Of a stretch of 64,000 bases of DNA, positions 53,878 to 63,497 are shown one piece after another. The notes beneath the pieces are model-generated. The model worked only from the letters and a program-made list of their open reading frames with translations, had not been told where the DNA came from and searched no databases. Origin of the DNA: Candidatus Vecturithrix granuli. Lineage in GTDB: Bacteria; Moduliflexota; Moduliflexia; Moduliflexales; Moduliflexaceae. The translations under genes and the position numbers were made by a program. The stretch is taken from assembly GCA_000739535.1 (NCBI GenBank), contig DF820466.1, positions 747,731 through 811,730 of the forward strand, written 5' to 3'. How positions within the stretch are numbered: the stretch's first letter is position 1; every line of letters starts with the position of its first letter.

Positions 53878-54866
53878 GACTGGTCTTTTCAGGCGGAGGC
53901 GGAAAAGGTGCGTATCAGATCGGTGTCTGGCGGGCATTAAAAGAATTCGGATTAGCCGAGAAGGTGCGGGCCGTTTCCGGAACGTCGGTCGGCGCGTTGA
54001 ACGCGCTGCTGTTTGTGCAGCAGAATTATGAACTGGCAGAGCATCTCTGGTTTCATATCCAACAGGAAGATATTCTCAATATCGATCCTGAGCTGATCGC
54101 CACAATTCTGCGCGAAGCGCCGATCTCCATTCCGCCGGCGATGCTTGAAAAAGTCTTGAATTTTTTTTGCAGCCGCGGAATCTGGTCGCGTGATGGCTTA
54201 ATTCGTATGCTCAAGAAAGCCATTGACGCTGAAGCGATTGCGGCTTCATCGGTAACTATCTTTGCTGCTTGTACGAATGTGACGGATATTCCGAGCGTCA
54301 TTCGCCCGGTTTCAGCCTTGACGCACTATCTTTTTGAACAGAGCATCCCTGAAGGCGACAGAACGTATTTTCGACTGAATGACTATGATGTCGCACATAT
54401 CCGCCAAATCCTGCTGGCCTCTTCAGCCTTACCGATTCTGTTCCATGCCGAACAAATTGACGGGCGCGTCTATTACGACGGAGGCTTAGTGGATAATACC
54501 CCCGTCATGCCTGTCTATAAAGAAGGTTGCGATCTGATTCTTGTCGTCCAGCTCGATCCCCTGGCACTGGTTGAACGCGAATACTTTCCGGATGCTGAGA
54601 TCTTGACGATTGCGCCCCAGGAGACTCAAGGAAGTTTTTGGGGCGGCACGCTCGATTTCAGCCGCGAAGGGGCTGAACGACGCGTACAGCAGGGTTATGC
54701 CGATGCGCTGCGCATTTTGCAGCCCGTCGCCGCCATGCGCGACCTTCAGCAGCAGATCAGCACACGACTGACACAAGTCCACAGCGACGAGCAAACCTTT
54801 CAGCACAAACTCCAGGAACTGCTGCAACAACGCGAAGAGATCAAAAAAACACTGAAAAGCCTCTGA
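53865..54866 (+). CDS. Patatin-like phospholipase (RssA/NTE type)
   Basis: Serine lipid hydrolase with a Ser-Asp dyad. 333 residues: oxyanion GGGGKG at 10-15, nucleophile GTSVG with Ser41, and catalytic Asp205 in YYDGGLVDN. The C-terminal ~60 residues are coiled-coil (LQEQREEIKKT-like). The GTG start overlaps panE by 13 bases, with GAGGAG before it, so translation is coupled. Confidence 0.88.
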   Translation: MSKLGLVFSGGGGKGAYQIGVWRALKEFGLAEKVRAVSGTSVGALNALLFVQQNYELAEHLWFHIQQEDILNIDPELIATILREAPISIPPAMLEKVLNFFCSRGIWSRDGLIRMLKKAIDAEAIAASSVTIFAACTNVTDIPSVIRPVSALTHYLFEQSIPEGDRTYFRLNDYDVAHIRQILLASSALPILFHAEQIDGRVYYDGGLVDNTPVMPVYKEGCDLILVVQLDPLALVEREYFPDAEILTIAPQETQGSFWGGTLDFSREGAERRVQQGYADALRILQPVAAMRDLQQQISTRLTQVHSDEQTFQHKLQELLQQREEIKKTLKSL

Positions 54867-54923
54867 AATCGCCGCTGCAAATCTGACAGATAAATCTTGA
54901 AAGAACATTCCTAATATTCCTCT

Positions 54924-54954
54924 TGACAGAATTTGATCACTGTCTCCTATAATG
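54924..54954 (+). promoter_or_regulatory. Perfect-hexamer promoter upstream of a short transcript
   Basis: TTGACA (54924-54929) and TATAAT (54949-54954), both perfect, with a 19-base spacer, which is slightly long. No annotated gene lies downstream on this strand for 3 kb; a terminator-like palindrome follows at 55105-55137. Confidence 0.6.
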
Positions 54955-55008
54955 AGAATTATTTTCGTAACGTGAATATTTGGTGTAATTCGATAGAGAT
55001 GTTTCATC

Positions 55009-55089
55009 ATGAGCCAACTTTTTTTGCCGATCCGCATTGAAAATTGTCAGAAAAACAAACCGTATTGCGAAGTACAGCATTATTCATAA
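55009..55089 (+). CDS. Possible 26-residue small ORF
   Basis: ATG AGC ... TAA giving MSQLFLPIRIEN followed by CQKNKPYCEVQHYS, the only ORF inside the predicted short transcript. No good ribosome-binding site, so the RNA itself may be the product. Confidence 0.25.
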   Translation: MSQLFLPIRIENCQKNKPYCEVQHYS

Positions 55090-55104
55090 ACAATTGACAC
55101 GACT

Positions 55105-55137
55105 AAAAACCAGGTTTCTTCAAGAAACCTGGTTTTT
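55105..55137. repeat. Family A palindrome, copy 10
   Basis: AAAAACCAGGTTTC...GAAACCTGGTTTTT perfect inverted repeat, serving as a terminator for transcription from 54.95 kb. Confidence 0.85.
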
Positions 55138-55321
55138 GTGACAGGTATCAGGTTAATGGTTCTGCATAATGCTGTAACTATCAGTGAACACCTCCATAAG
55201 ACCTACTGTGAGAGATTGATTGTGCTGCTTTCACAAGATTTAGATTTCTTTTCCAATAACAATGAAAATCACGGAACGCATGCGCTGCATTCATTTCCTG
55301 CAAAGTTTCCTCCCCTGAAAA

Positions 55322-55386
55322 TGTAGCGCGAAACTCCAGTTTCGCGCATCGTTGATAGCCGCGAAACTAGAGTTTCGCGCTACATC
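55322..55386. repeat. Family B nested palindrome, copy 3
   Basis: The cleanest copy: 65 bases whose two outer 26-base arms (starting TGTAGCGCGAAACT) are complementary with one mismatch, while each arm is itself a hairpin (GCGCGAAACT/AGTTTCGCGC). Confidence 0.85.
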
Positions 55387-55538
55387 CATCTCCCCTGACC
55401 AGAAAATTTTTATTCGCCGTGGTGCGTTTGCCAAAACGAATGAATAACTCCTAAATTACCGCGAAAGTTTATTACCGAATTAACTACTCCCTTGATCTTC
55501 AAAGTTTTAAGTTGTTTCAGGAATGGAACAAAAGAAGC

Positions 55539-57509
55539 TTATTCTTGCTTATGCGTTACTCTTCTGGTTTCACAAACATCCAGAAGAAAACCTATACTAA
55601 ACAATCCGTATCCTCCAATCCAGATCCAAAGAATCATGGGATAAACAATAAAATGAAAGGTAGCATGGTGCTGCTCGTCCCATCCGGCTAAAATTACATA
55701 GACATCCCTGAGCAACGATGGAAACCAGCCGACTTCCGTAATTCTCTGCGCGTTTTCCGGAGACGGCCCGTGAAATTGTTGTTCCGGGGTGAGGATCGTG
55801 ACAAGTTTTTCTTTCCGATAGATAGCGATTTCGGCTGCAACAATCCCTTTTTGGTGATCTTCCTTGTTATGTAATTGCACATATTCAAAACGAAAATCCC
55901 CCAATATGGACGATTCTCCAGGAAATAATGTGGCATCTGATTCTTGTTTATACGTTGACGACACAGCAATTGCCACAATAATCACTGCGATGCCTGCATG
56001 AAAGAAAGTTGCGGGGCGCAAAAGACTTTTTTTGCCTGCCAGTAGCGAGGCTCCTGCCAGAATTCCAAGCGTACATGCTAGTAATGTCATCAGGTGAGTC
56101 ATCTCCAAAATACCAAACAGACCGGTAGCGGTTGCCGATCCTCCGATAATCAAGATGAATCGGTGGGCTGATGTTCCAGATACTCCCTGTTTCCAGGATA
56201 GCCATTGACATATTCCCATCAACGCCAGAAGCAAGAGACCAAGGGGAATGCTTATACGGTTAAAAAACGCTTGGTTGATCACGAGATGTTTCCCCGTGAA
56301 AAGCTCGGACAGAATCGGGTACATTGTGCCATAGAAGACGGCAAAGCCTAAGCCAATGAGTAACTGCGTGGCCAGCAACAGGCTGGCTTCTTTTGACGCG
56401 ATTGAAAAGGCCGGGCTTTGACCTCGCAACGTTCGCCAGCGCACAGCCAGCCCACTGACGGCGCACAATCCTGTAACTGCGAGAAAGAGGAGGAAATACA
56501 TTCCTGTTGACGATTGGGCATACGCATGCACTGATTGCAGAATACCGCTGCGTGTAATAAATGTTCCCAGGATACACAAGGCGAAGGTTATCACACTCAG
56601 GAGCAGATTCCAGCGGACAAGCATCCCTTTCCGTTGCTGCAAAATTAACGTGTGCAGCAAGGCTGTACTGCTGATCCAGGGCAGAAGCGAGGCATTTTCG
56701 ACAGGGTCCCACGACCAGTAGCCGCCCCATCCCAATTCCAGATAGGCCCAATGTGCCCCTAGCAGAATGCCGATGCCAAGCAAAAACCATCCGGCCAACA
56801 CCCATTGTTGGATCATCCTGAGCCATTCCTTTCGTATTTCTCCAGTAATTAACACAGCAAACGACAAGATAAAGGGAACAACAAAACACGCATACCCCAG
56901 AAACAAGACCGGAGGATGAACCGCCATATACGGATTTTGCAAGAGTGGATTTAAGCCTGCGCCATTTAAAGGAGGATCCGTCAGAAGTTGGAATGGATGG
57001 GTTGCAAAGACCAGTAATGCGACAAAAAATCCTGATGTCAAAGATAGACCAGCGACAAGATATGGAAACTCCGGCGCGATTTCAGGAAAAATCCAAAGTA
57101 TATCGGCAAGCTCTCGTTTGAACGACGATGCCGGCGAGAACCCATATCTGGCAAGCACGACCTGTTTTTGATAATGCCGGATACCCACTGCGCCGCACAG
57201 AGCAAGCAGCCAGGTCAAGAACAACAGGGAACCACGTTGGCCGGCCCACAGCGCTGAAATCACATACACTGGTGCAAGCGACACATCGGTGTAATTCGCA
57301 ACATATTCCAATTGAAAATTTCGTTGCAGCAGGAAAAACAATAGAAGTCCTGTCGCCAGCGTCAACATTGCGGCAAGGGCGTTCAGCGCATGTATTGCAC
57401 TTTGCAGCCAGATATGGTTTCTGGTTAATAGGCTGATGCCGCAGGCTATCAGCGCATATCCGGCGCAGAATAACGCAAGAATCAGAGAGAACTGAGCAAG
57501 GTGGACCAT
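55539..57509 (-). CDS. ccmF: Cytochrome c-type biogenesis heme lyase CcmF
   Basis: Inner-membrane subunit that attaches haem to apocytochrome c. 656 residues with about fourteen membrane segments. The tryptophan-rich haem-handling motif WGGYWSWDPVENASLLPW is present, as are the early SLAPVYVISALWAGQRGS and VHPPVLFLGYACF stretches. The other ccm genes are not in the window. Confidence 0.92.
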   Translation of the reverse strand: MVHLAQFSLILALFCAGYALIACGISLLTRNHIWLQSAIHALNALAAMLTLATGLLLFFLLQRNFQLEYVANYTDVSLAPVYVISALWAGQRGSLLFLTWLLALCGAVGIRHYQKQVVLARYGFSPASSFKRELADILWIFPEIAPEFPYLVAGLSLTSGFFVALLVFATHPFQLLTDPPLNGAGLNPLLQNPYMAVHPPVLFLGYACFVVPFILSFAVLITGEIRKEWLRMIQQWVLAGWFLLGIGILLGAHWAYLELGWGGYWSWDPVENASLLPWISSTALLHTLILQQRKGMLVRWNLLLSVITFALCILGTFITRSGILQSVHAYAQSSTGMYFLLFLAVTGLCAVSGLAVRWRTLRGQSPAFSIASKEASLLLATQLLIGLGFAVFYGTMYPILSELFTGKHLVINQAFFNRISIPLGLLLLALMGICQWLSWKQGVSGTSAHRFILIIGGSATATGLFGILEMTHLMTLLACTLGILAGASLLAGKKSLLRPATFFHAGIAVIIVAIAVSSTYKQESDATLFPGESSILGDFRFEYVQLHNKEDHQKGIVAAEIAIYRKEKLVTILTPEQQFHGPSPENAQRITEVGWFPSLLRDVYVILAGWDEQHHATFHFIVYPMILWIWIGGYGLFSIGFLLDVCETRRVTHKQE

Positions 57510-57531
57510 ATTTAGATTGTCACTGTTAAGT

Positions 57532-57560
57532 AACTACAAGGATAAAAGGTTCAAGGATTT
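57532..57560. repeat. Partial Family D arm
   Basis: ACTACAAGGAT and TCAAGGATTTT repeat the left arm sequences of the 41.8-kb stem-loop, without the closing arm. Confidence 0.35.
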
Positions 57561-57565
57561 TACCG

Positions 57566-57596
57566 AAAACCGGACTTCTTGAAGAAACCCGGTTTA
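57566..57596. repeat. Family A palindrome, copy 11
   Basis: AAAACCGGACTTC...GAAACCCGGTTTA, 57 bases upstream of the ccmF start in a divergent region, so not a terminator for a neighbouring gene. Confidence 0.75.
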
Positions 57597-57948
57597 TAAA
57601 ATATAGTATGTTACCATACATGGCAACAATCTTCATTGTCAAGCCTAAAGGTATTTTGTCGAAAAAATTTTCACGATCAGAGTTGATTATCTGTCTCGGA
57701 AGACCTATCAATTCATCAAGGCGACTGTCGCGATCAGATAAGAATGTGATAGTTAGGATCAATGGCTCAGGATAGCTTTTTTATTGACAAAGATGAGGCA
57801 TCTTAGAGAAGATACATACATGTTCTTCTTTTGCGATAAGTACGTATGTTCTAAGAAAGGAATAAAATGAAGAAAACATCCTGGTGATTTTTCTTTTGAA
57901 AAAATAACGTTTTGACAAAAAACAAAATTAGCATTGGAGTAAAAACTT
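57597..57948. other. Divergent intergenic region before the ROK gene
   Basis: AT-rich, no credible ORF. Two TTGACA boxes occur (about 57.78 and 57.91 kb) without convincing -10 partners. Confidence 0.4.
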
Positions 57949-58926
57949 ATGGAAACTCAACACGTGTTTTTAGGGGTTGATATTGGGGGCACAAATGTCA
58001 AAATCGGGGTGATTAATCAGGAAGGGGTCATTCTGGAACACCGACAGATTCCGACCAACGTCCATCGTGCTCCGGAAAATGTCATCGCTGATATTGCGGC
58101 TGCGGCAAATGATGTTCGGGCACCGTTAGAAGCCCAGGGACAAAAAATCCTGAGTTTAGGGGTAGGCGTTCCCGGTTCCATTGATTGGCAAGAGGGAGTT
58201 TGCCGGTTACTGCCGAATTTCCCGAACGGATGGCGCGATGTGCGTTTAAAAGAGCAGCTTGAACGTCATCTTGAATTGTCAACCTTCATGATTAATGATG
58301 TCCGTGCGATTACGCTGGCAGAAAAACTCTTTGGCGCCGGGAAAAGCGTCACGTCAATGATTATGGCCGCTATCGGAACAGGAATTGGCGGTGGGATTGT
58401 CATCAACAATGAATTGTTGATCGGGCGCGATGGTAGTGCGGGTGAGTTAGGGCACATGAATGTTGAACCCGGTGGAGTTGTCTGTGGTTGCGGAAGCCGG
58501 GGCTGTTTGGAATGTTACGCCAGTGGGCCGGCGATTGCCGGGGCCGCTCTGCGCGCGCTTGTCCAGCAAAATGACACGCTTATCCGCGAACTCGTTAAGA
58601 ACGATTATAATAAAGTCACCGCTGCAATTGTGGCAGAAGCTGCGGAGCGCGGCGATCAGGTCGCCAAAGACATTCTGACCAACGCCGGAAAATATATCGG
58701 ACAGGCAATGGCAAATGTAGCGGTCGTGGTCAATCCGGAAATGGTCGTTATTGGCGGAGGAGTTGCGCAAGCCGGGCGCGTCCTGTTCGGAAGCATTTGT
58801 AAAACTTTTCATAAAACCTTGCAGATTATCCAATCGGAAACCATTCAAATTCGACTCTCGGAATTGGGAGTATTAGCCGGAATTCAGGGCAGCGCTGCCT
58901 GGGGTATGAAGATGAAGAGCGCGTAA
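57949..58926 (+). CDS. ROK-family sugar kinase (glucokinase-like)
   Basis: Phosphorylates a hexose with ATP. 325 residues: phosphate-binding VDIGGTNVKIGV at the start, catalytic-region INDVRA, GTGIGGGIVI, the ROK consensus around GELGHMNVEPGG and zinc motif CGCGSRGCLEC. No helix-turn-helix, so an enzyme rather than a repressor. Followed 70 bases later by the TPR protein gene. Confidence 0.9.
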   Translation: METQHVFLGVDIGGTNVKIGVINQEGVILEHRQIPTNVHRAPENVIADIAAAANDVRAPLEAQGQKILSLGVGVPGSIDWQEGVCRLLPNFPNGWRDVRLKEQLERHLELSTFMINDVRAITLAEKLFGAGKSVTSMIMAAIGTGIGGGIVINNELLIGRDGSAGELGHMNVEPGGVVCGCGSRGCLECYASGPAIAGAALRALVQQNDTLIRELVKNDYNKVTAAIVAEAAERGDQVAKDILTNAGKYIGQAMANVAVVVNPEMVVIGGGVAQAGRVLFGSICKTFHKTLQIIQSETIQIRLSELGVLAGIQGSAAWGMKMKSA

Positions 58927-58996
58927 GGTGTCATGCGTCATCTGTGTCAGCCATCATGTATGGCAGATCTCGTATCACGCCCTACGGCAGAATCCT

Positions 58997-61900
58997 ATGA
59001 AAATATTAACGAAAATCCTATTTGGTCTGGTTGTCGTTTTCATGTTGTGTGCATCACAACCGGCCATTGCTCAGCAAGAAATCGCCGCCTTTACGTTTGC
59101 CTATAACCTGTATAAGGATGGCATGTACGATCTGGCGATCGGCGAATTAGACAAATTTATCCAGAATTTCCCCCAGAGCAGCAAAATTGCTGACGCCCTG
59201 GTCTATAAAGGCGTGTCGCAGCAAAAAGTCGGGCGGCGTCAGGAAGCCATCAAAACGTTTGAATTGCTGCTCTCCAGATATCCTGACAGCTTATTTGTTG
59301 ATGATGCGCTCTATTATCTGGGAGAAACATATATCCAGGAAGGAAAAACAACAGAAGCCTTAGAGGTTTTGAACCGGCTCACCTCACGCTATCGCGAGAG
59401 TGCCTTTCTGCTCCCCGGCATTAATTTGATCGGGGATATTTTTATGTATCAACAGAAGTATTCCTCGGCGATCCAGTCATATATCTATATTCTGGAACAA
59501 TCGAGCTTTTCAGGTAATCGTGAAGAAGTGATGCTGAAACTCGGCCATGCCTACCGGCAAAATGCCCAAAGCGCAGAGACAACGGAACAACAACGTGCAC
59601 AATATGAAAAAGCGGTAGAAATTTATAGAACCGCGTTAACGGAATTTCCTGACAGCCCCAATCTTCCGAAAATTCAACTGGAACTGGCCCAGACCTACTT
59701 TCAGATCGAAAACTACACGCAGGCCAATCAAATGTTTGAAGACATCTATAAAAAAGAGAAAAAAACGGCCTTTGGGGCAGACGCCCTCTATTGGTTTGGT
59801 CAAACCTATCTCCGCCTGGGAGAATTCAAAAAAGCGAAAGAGACCTATGAAGAATTGCTCAAGCGGTATCCGGATAGTGAACTACGCGGCAAAGCCATGA
59901 TCGGGATTGCGAGCACCTTTTATTATAGTGAGGATTATAAACGCGCAATTGAACAGTATTCCCAACTGTTGCAGCAATTGACCGATGAAGAGTTGCTAAA
60001 AGAAGTGACCTATAAAATCGTCTGGGCTTATCGGCGGATGGGCGAATATCAGGAAGCGGCGCGGATGTTGTCAACCCTTGAGAATAAGACGTTCCCGGCT
60101 TCAGAAACCGCAGCTCAGGAACAATTCCAGGAAGCTGAAACCGCCTTTTCGACCAGAGATTTTCAAACGGCGCTCGCTCTGTTCTCTCAATTTCTTCAGG
60201 ATTTTCCCCGGCACGATCTGGCCGCTAAAGCGACGTATCGCACCGGTGAATGTTATCTGTACCTCAACGAAGAACAAAAAGCGCTGGAGGTGTTTACAAA
60301 CCTGACGAAAACCTATCCCAGAAGCGAGTACACGCCGTTTGCCAAATATCATCTGGCCGATAACTTGTTTCAACGGCATTATTATGATGGAGCCTCTAAC
60401 GCTTTTTTTGACTTTATCATCAATTATCCGACCCATCCGCTAGCCGATGATGCGCAATATCGTATCGGCGAAACCATGTTTGAGCAAAAGCGGCTGCAAC
60501 AAGCGGCGACAGAATTCCAAAAAGTCATTGATGTCTATCCCTCAAGCGAGCTTGCCGATGCTGCCTATTATCATATCGGGCAATCGCTTGCGGATCTGGA
60601 ACAACACGATGAAGCGATCGCAGCTCTGAGCCAATTGCTCAAGCAATTTCCACAAAGCGACTATGCTCCTGACGCCTTGTTGTTAATGGGAGAAATCTCT
60701 TTTCGCCTTCAGGCTTATGACAATGTTCTTCGGACTCTCTCCCGAATTGAGACTGAGTACCCAAAAAGTCCTTTGAAATCGAAGGCGGCGATGCTGATCG
60801 GACGATCCTATTACATCCAAAAAGATTATCTGAAAGGTTTTGAAGCCTATCGGAAAGTGATTAATACTTATAAAGATCCTGAACTTGGCAGGGAAGCCTT
60901 ATTTCAACTGGCCTGGGGGAGTTACATGCTCCAGGATTTTCAGATTGCCAGCAAGTTGTTTCAAAACATCATTGATTATTATCCCGACTCTCCTGATGCA
61001 GAAAATGCGAGGTTTTGGAAAGGAATGCTGTATAGCAAGCAAGGTGATCACGTGTTAGCGGCAGAGGAATTCCAGACCTTTCTGACAGAGTATCCAACTG
61101 CTTCAGAATTCTATCCGGAAGCCTTGTGGCAATATAGTGAAGCCTTATATGCGGCTAAAGATTTCAACTCGGCTCAAACTGTCTATGAACGACTCATAGA
61201 ACAATTCCCCGATAATCCTCGCGTCAGGACCGCCAAATCCAGATTGCGTGATGTCTATTATCAAGCAGGAGAATATGAGTTGTTTTTTAACAGTTTTGAA
61301 GAAATGACGAAATATGATCCTGGTACCTTTTCTGAAGATGCCGTCGTGTTCCGGCAAGCCGTGCAATATATGTACGAAGAGGAGTATGGGAAAGCGCAAA
61401 AAGCCTTTACGGATTTTATTAACAAATATGCGAATAGTTCATATTTGCCGGAAGCCTATTACCAGTTGGGAAAAGCATATTATCAGCAAAATAAAATGAA
61501 CGATGCACTTCGAGTTTATCGGGAGCTTGTCACTCGATTTTCCAGTTCAAAATTTGCTGCACAAGCTCAGTATAAAGTAGGCGATACGTTATTTCGCTTA
61601 AAACAATATCAGGAGGCGTTGCAAGCCTTTCAACTGGTGATTCATAACTACGACGATGAGGAACTTGCGGCTCAGGCCCAATACTCCATTGGCGGATGTT
61701 ATAAAGAATTGCAAGATTTGGATAAGGCGGTGGCAAGTTATTTGAGCGTGATTAACGATTATCCCAACGTGACAACGGTGGATGTCCAAAAACTCAGTAT
61801 CGGTATCTTTTTTCAGGATATTAAGCTCTATGATTTGGCATTGAAAGCGTTTACCCAGGTGGCAAAATATACGGAAGACCCGGAGATTAAGCTTGAAGCG

Positions 61901-62161
61901 CAATATTACATTGGTGACACCTATTCTGATTCCGGCGATTTTCAGCAGGCGATTCTGGAATTCTTGAAAGTCACCTATATGGGATTTTCTCCGAAAAATA
62001 TCTGGGTCGCGACGGCTCGTTTCAAGATTGCTGAGATTTATGAATCCTTAGGCGAATGGGAAAAAGCGTGTAAAATTTACCAGGAAATCTATAACGATTT
62101 TGGGAATGACAAACGCGGAATCGCCGCCAAAGAGCGCATGGATAATATTTGTAAAAAATAG
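58997..62161 (+). CDS. Large secreted tetratricopeptide-repeat protein
   Basis: 1054 residues from ATG 58997. A TTG at 58928 would add 23 residues before the signal peptide and is rejected. Residues 1-25 are a signal peptide (ends AIAQQ). The rest is almost entirely TPR units of the YbgF/BamD type with the recurrent pattern YPxSxxAxxAxYxxGxxxxxxxxYxxA (for example LFVDDALYYLGETYIQEGK), about two dozen copies. Such proteins scaffold complexes in the periplasm or at the cell surface. Six bases before a REC-kinase hybrid gene. Confidence 0.85.
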   Translation: MKILTKILFGLVVVFMLCASQPAIAQQEIAAFTFAYNLYKDGMYDLAIGELDKFIQNFPQSSKIADALVYKGVSQQKVGRRQEAIKTFELLLSRYPDSLFVDDALYYLGETYIQEGKTTEALEVLNRLTSRYRESAFLLPGINLIGDIFMYQQKYSSAIQSYIYILEQSSFSGNREEVMLKLGHAYRQNAQSAETTEQQRAQYEKAVEIYRTALTEFPDSPNLPKIQLELAQTYFQIENYTQANQMFEDIYKKEKKTAFGADALYWFGQTYLRLGEFKKAKETYEELLKRYPDSELRGKAMIGIASTFYYSEDYKRAIEQYSQLLQQLTDEELLKEVTYKIVWAYRRMGEYQEAARMLSTLENKTFPASETAAQEQFQEAETAFSTRDFQTALALFSQFLQDFPRHDLAAKATYRTGECYLYLNEEQKALEVFTNLTKTYPRSEYTPFAKYHLADNLFQRHYYDGASNAFFDFIINYPTHPLADDAQYRIGETMFEQKRLQQAATEFQKVIDVYPSSELADAAYYHIGQSLADLEQHDEAIAALSQLLKQFPQSDYAPDALLLMGEISFRLQAYDNVLRTLSRIETEYPKSPLKSKAAMLIGRSYYIQKDYLKGFEAYRKVINTYKDPELGREALFQLAWGSYMLQDFQIASKLFQNIIDYYPDSPDAENARFWKGMLYSKQGDHVLAAEEFQTFLTEYPTASEFYPEALWQYSEALYAAKDFNSAQTVYERLIEQFPDNPRVRTAKSRLRDVYYQAGEYELFFNSFEEMTKYDPGTFSEDAVVFRQAVQYMYEEEYGKAQKAFTDFINKYANSSYLPEAYYQLGKAYYQQNKMNDALRVYRELVTRFSSSKFAAQAQYKVGDTLFRLKQYQEALQAFQLVIHNYDDEELAAQAQYSIGGCYKELQDLDKAVASYLSVINDYPNVTTVDVQKLSIGIFFQDIKLYDLALKAFTQVAKYTEDPEIKLEAQYYIGDTYSDSGDFQQAILEFLKVTYMGFSPKNIWVATARFKIAEIYESLGEWEKACKIYQEIYNDFGNDKRGIAAKERMDNICKK

Positions 62162-62166
62162 CGATC

Positions 62167-63336
62167 ATGGCAGAGACAAAACACATTTTAGTGATTGATG
62201 ATGCGGTCGTGAACCGGGACGTGCTGCACGATCTCATTCACGCGCTCGGGCATATCCCTTTTTTAGCCAAAGATGGCTTTGGGGGATTGTCTTACATGCA
62301 AACTCATGCCATTGATCTGGTGCTGCTTGATATTCTTATGCCGACCATGGACGGCTATGAAGTATTGGAGTGTATGAAAGAGGATCCGGCTTTACGCCAC
62401 ATTCCAGTGATCATGATTACCGCTGTAGATGAATTGGGAAGTGTGGTACGCTGCATTGAAAAAGGTGCGGATGATTATCTGGTGAAACCATTTAATCCCA
62501 CCTTGCTCAAAGCCCGAATTAATGCCTGTTTGCAGAAAAAAGAACTCCATGATCAACAGCAACGATATCAAACGTTGATTGAAGAACATAACCTGCACTT
62601 AGCAGAACTTGTGCGCCAGAAAACTCATGAACTTGCCCAAGCTAACGAACGCTTGCAAATCCTTGATAAAACCAAAAGCGATTTTCTGGCGCTCATTGCG
62701 CACGAGTTGCGGACGCCGTTAACCGGGATTTTAGGCGCCGCCGAAATGGTGTTTGAAAAACATTTGGATGATCTTTCTCGAGAAAAATTCAAAGCGATTT
62801 TTCAGAAATCCAGGAGCCGGCTACTTGCCATTCTCGATGAGGCGTTGCTGCTCGCTCAAATCGAAGTATCAGGCGAAAAATTTCCCTTAGAAGCTCTCGA
62901 GATCCAACCTATTCTCAGTTCTGCCATTGAGTTGACAAGTTTTTTTGCGAAATCTCGACAAGTCTGGCTTCCTAGCATTCCAACCTGCAATCACCGGGTA
63001 TTAGGGGAAAACAAATTATTGCTCAGAGCGATTGTCGCTCTGCTGAAAACCGCCGTGAAATTTTCAAATCCGGAGGGAATGATTCAGGTGACATGCGAAT
63101 GCCGACAGGAGACTCTATCGGTACATATCCGGACAAGAGGACGATCAATTCCTGAAGCGGCCCTTCCCCGATTTTTTGAAGTCTTTTCAATTGCCAATCC
63201 AATCACTCCCGGCGGAGATCTGGGGCTTGGCCCGGCGATTGCGGAACGTATCGTGAAATTGTTTAACGGAACGGTGACTGTAAAAAATCAAGACCCGCCA
63301 GGAATTGAATTGAATATTACCTTGCAACGCATCTAA
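62167..63336 (+). CDS. Response regulator-histidine kinase hybrid with degenerate ATP site
   Basis: 389 residues. REC domain 5-125 with ILVIDDA, phospho-acceptor in LVLLDILMP and KP at YLVKPF; a coiled-coil linker (about 130-165); HisKA with IAHELRTPL (His179); a C-terminal HATPase-like domain. In the HATPase the N-box Asn is replaced (Thr295 in LLKTAVKFS) and the G1 DxGxG reads TRGRS (323-327), while a G2-like GGDLGLGPA remains. ATP binding looks impaired, so it may act as a phosphatase, a receiver of phosphate or a scaffold. Soluble. Confidence 0.85.
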   Translation: MAETKHILVIDDAVVNRDVLHDLIHALGHIPFLAKDGFGGLSYMQTHAIDLVLLDILMPTMDGYEVLECMKEDPALRHIPVIMITAVDELGSVVRCIEKGADDYLVKPFNPTLLKARINACLQKKELHDQQQRYQTLIEEHNLHLAELVRQKTHELAQANERLQILDKTKSDFLALIAHELRTPLTGILGAAEMVFEKHLDDLSREKFKAIFQKSRSRLLAILDEALLLAQIEVSGEKFPLEALEIQPILSSAIELTSFFAKSRQVWLPSIPTCNHRVLGENKLLLRAIVALLKTAVKFSNPEGMIQVTCECRQETLSVHIRTRGRSIPEAALPRFFEVFSIANPITPGGDLGLGPAIAERIVKLFNGTVTVKNQDPPGIELNITLQRI

Positions 63337-63497
63337 GGCAATCCGTGTCTATTTTTTTGTTTTCTGACGTTTTTTTCTTGCTTCTCTGAGAAAATATGCG
63401 TAATATATTATATTCATAAGGCTTATCTTTCAGTTGACATGATGTTATACATTGTGTGAAATGTATTCAGACCCAGGCTCGAGAAGGAAAAAATTCT

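Noticed and set aside
54486..55037. Minus-strand ORF opposite the patatin 3' end
   Set aside because: Antisense shadow of a well-supported gene, extending into the short-transcript promoter with no start signal.
58928..58996. Upstream TTG start for the TPR protein
   Set aside because: It would put 23 residues in front of a normal signal peptide.
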